Below are positions 63,776 through 64,000 of a stretch of 64,000 nt of DNA, piece after piece. Position numbers and translations under genes: made by a program. A model generated the notes under the pieces. It was not told the origin of the DNA and searched no databases. It was given only the letters and a program-made list of their open reading frames with translations. The DNA is from Melitaea cinxia. Its lineage: Eukaryota > Arthropoda > Insecta > Lepidoptera > Nymphalidae. Location of the stretch: assembly GCF_905220565.1 (NCBI RefSeq), contig NC_059415.1:2710001-2774000 (forward strand), read 5' to 3'. How positions within the stretch are numbered: the first letter of the stretch is position 1; each line of letters opens with the position of its first letter.

Positions 63776-64000
63776 AGAATAGTAGCAAAATACATAGAAC
63801 AAAAATATTTCTTAGTTATTGTTATATGTTCGATCTTGGAGCTCGAGTCTCCCTATGGGATGTTTTTCAAAAGGTGGACATATTAACGATCGCGTCGCAG
63901 TATATTTATAACAATATTATGTATATCCACCAAAATATTCATTGTTTTGAAATAAATAGTAATAATCGCATTGTAAACACGAGAAGGAATAACAAAATTG
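63776..64000. other. Intronic sequence to window end, nothing recognised
   Basis: No exon for inaD PDZ3 and no other feature was recognised. Confidence 0.45.

Overview
The window looks like a piece of a lepidopteran (probably butterfly) nuclear genome. The evidence is AT-rich sequence, many interspersed repeats of kinds I know from Lepidoptera (a Metulj-like tRNA-derived SINE, RTE elements with ATG-repeat tails), an irritans-type mariner, and short spliced exons separated by very long introns. It holds no bacterial features, CRISPR array, operon, rRNA gene or convincing functional tRNA gene.

One host gene can be supported. Three plus-strand exons (33953-34155, 48157-48251, 56451-56520) join in consistent phase and encode the second PDZ domain and following linker of an inaD orthologue, the scaffold of the insect phototransduction complex. 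A candidate upstream linker exon (5905-6061) also has a compatible phase. If it is real, almost the whole window lies inside the gene, with introns of about 27.9 kb, 14.0 kb and 8.2 kb, and a last intron that runs past the window end. PDZ1 would lie left of the window and PDZ3-5 to the right.

Nearly everything else is transposable-element sequence in those introns. Region by region: 1-4523 is a young BEL/Pao LTR element with an internally deleted pol. About 4.5-18.9 kb is layered old repeats. 18962-20256 is a mariner with an intact reading frame but a mutated catalytic residue. 25919-29887 is a very young Ty1/copia element on the minus strand, with identical LTRs, a 5-bp target duplication and an internal deletion. 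32364-32596 holds a tRNA-derived element with a perfect 80-bp fold-back. 33327-33709 is a complete short retroposon next to the PDZ exon. 37621-37915 and 50109-51516 are young 5'-truncated RTE LINEs with perfect target duplications. 35-64 kb is otherwise a mixture of SINEs, TIR-ended repeats and LINE relics.

I found no previously undescribed gene system. The most unusual structure is the fold-back SINE at 32.4 kb and its two relatives at 24.1 and 56.3 kb. Next in interest are the recent but internally deleted LTR elements, the mariner Asp-to-Asn change, and short retroposons that share a 3' tail with the coding end of a resident RTE LINE. Family assignments come from motifs and memory, not database searches.
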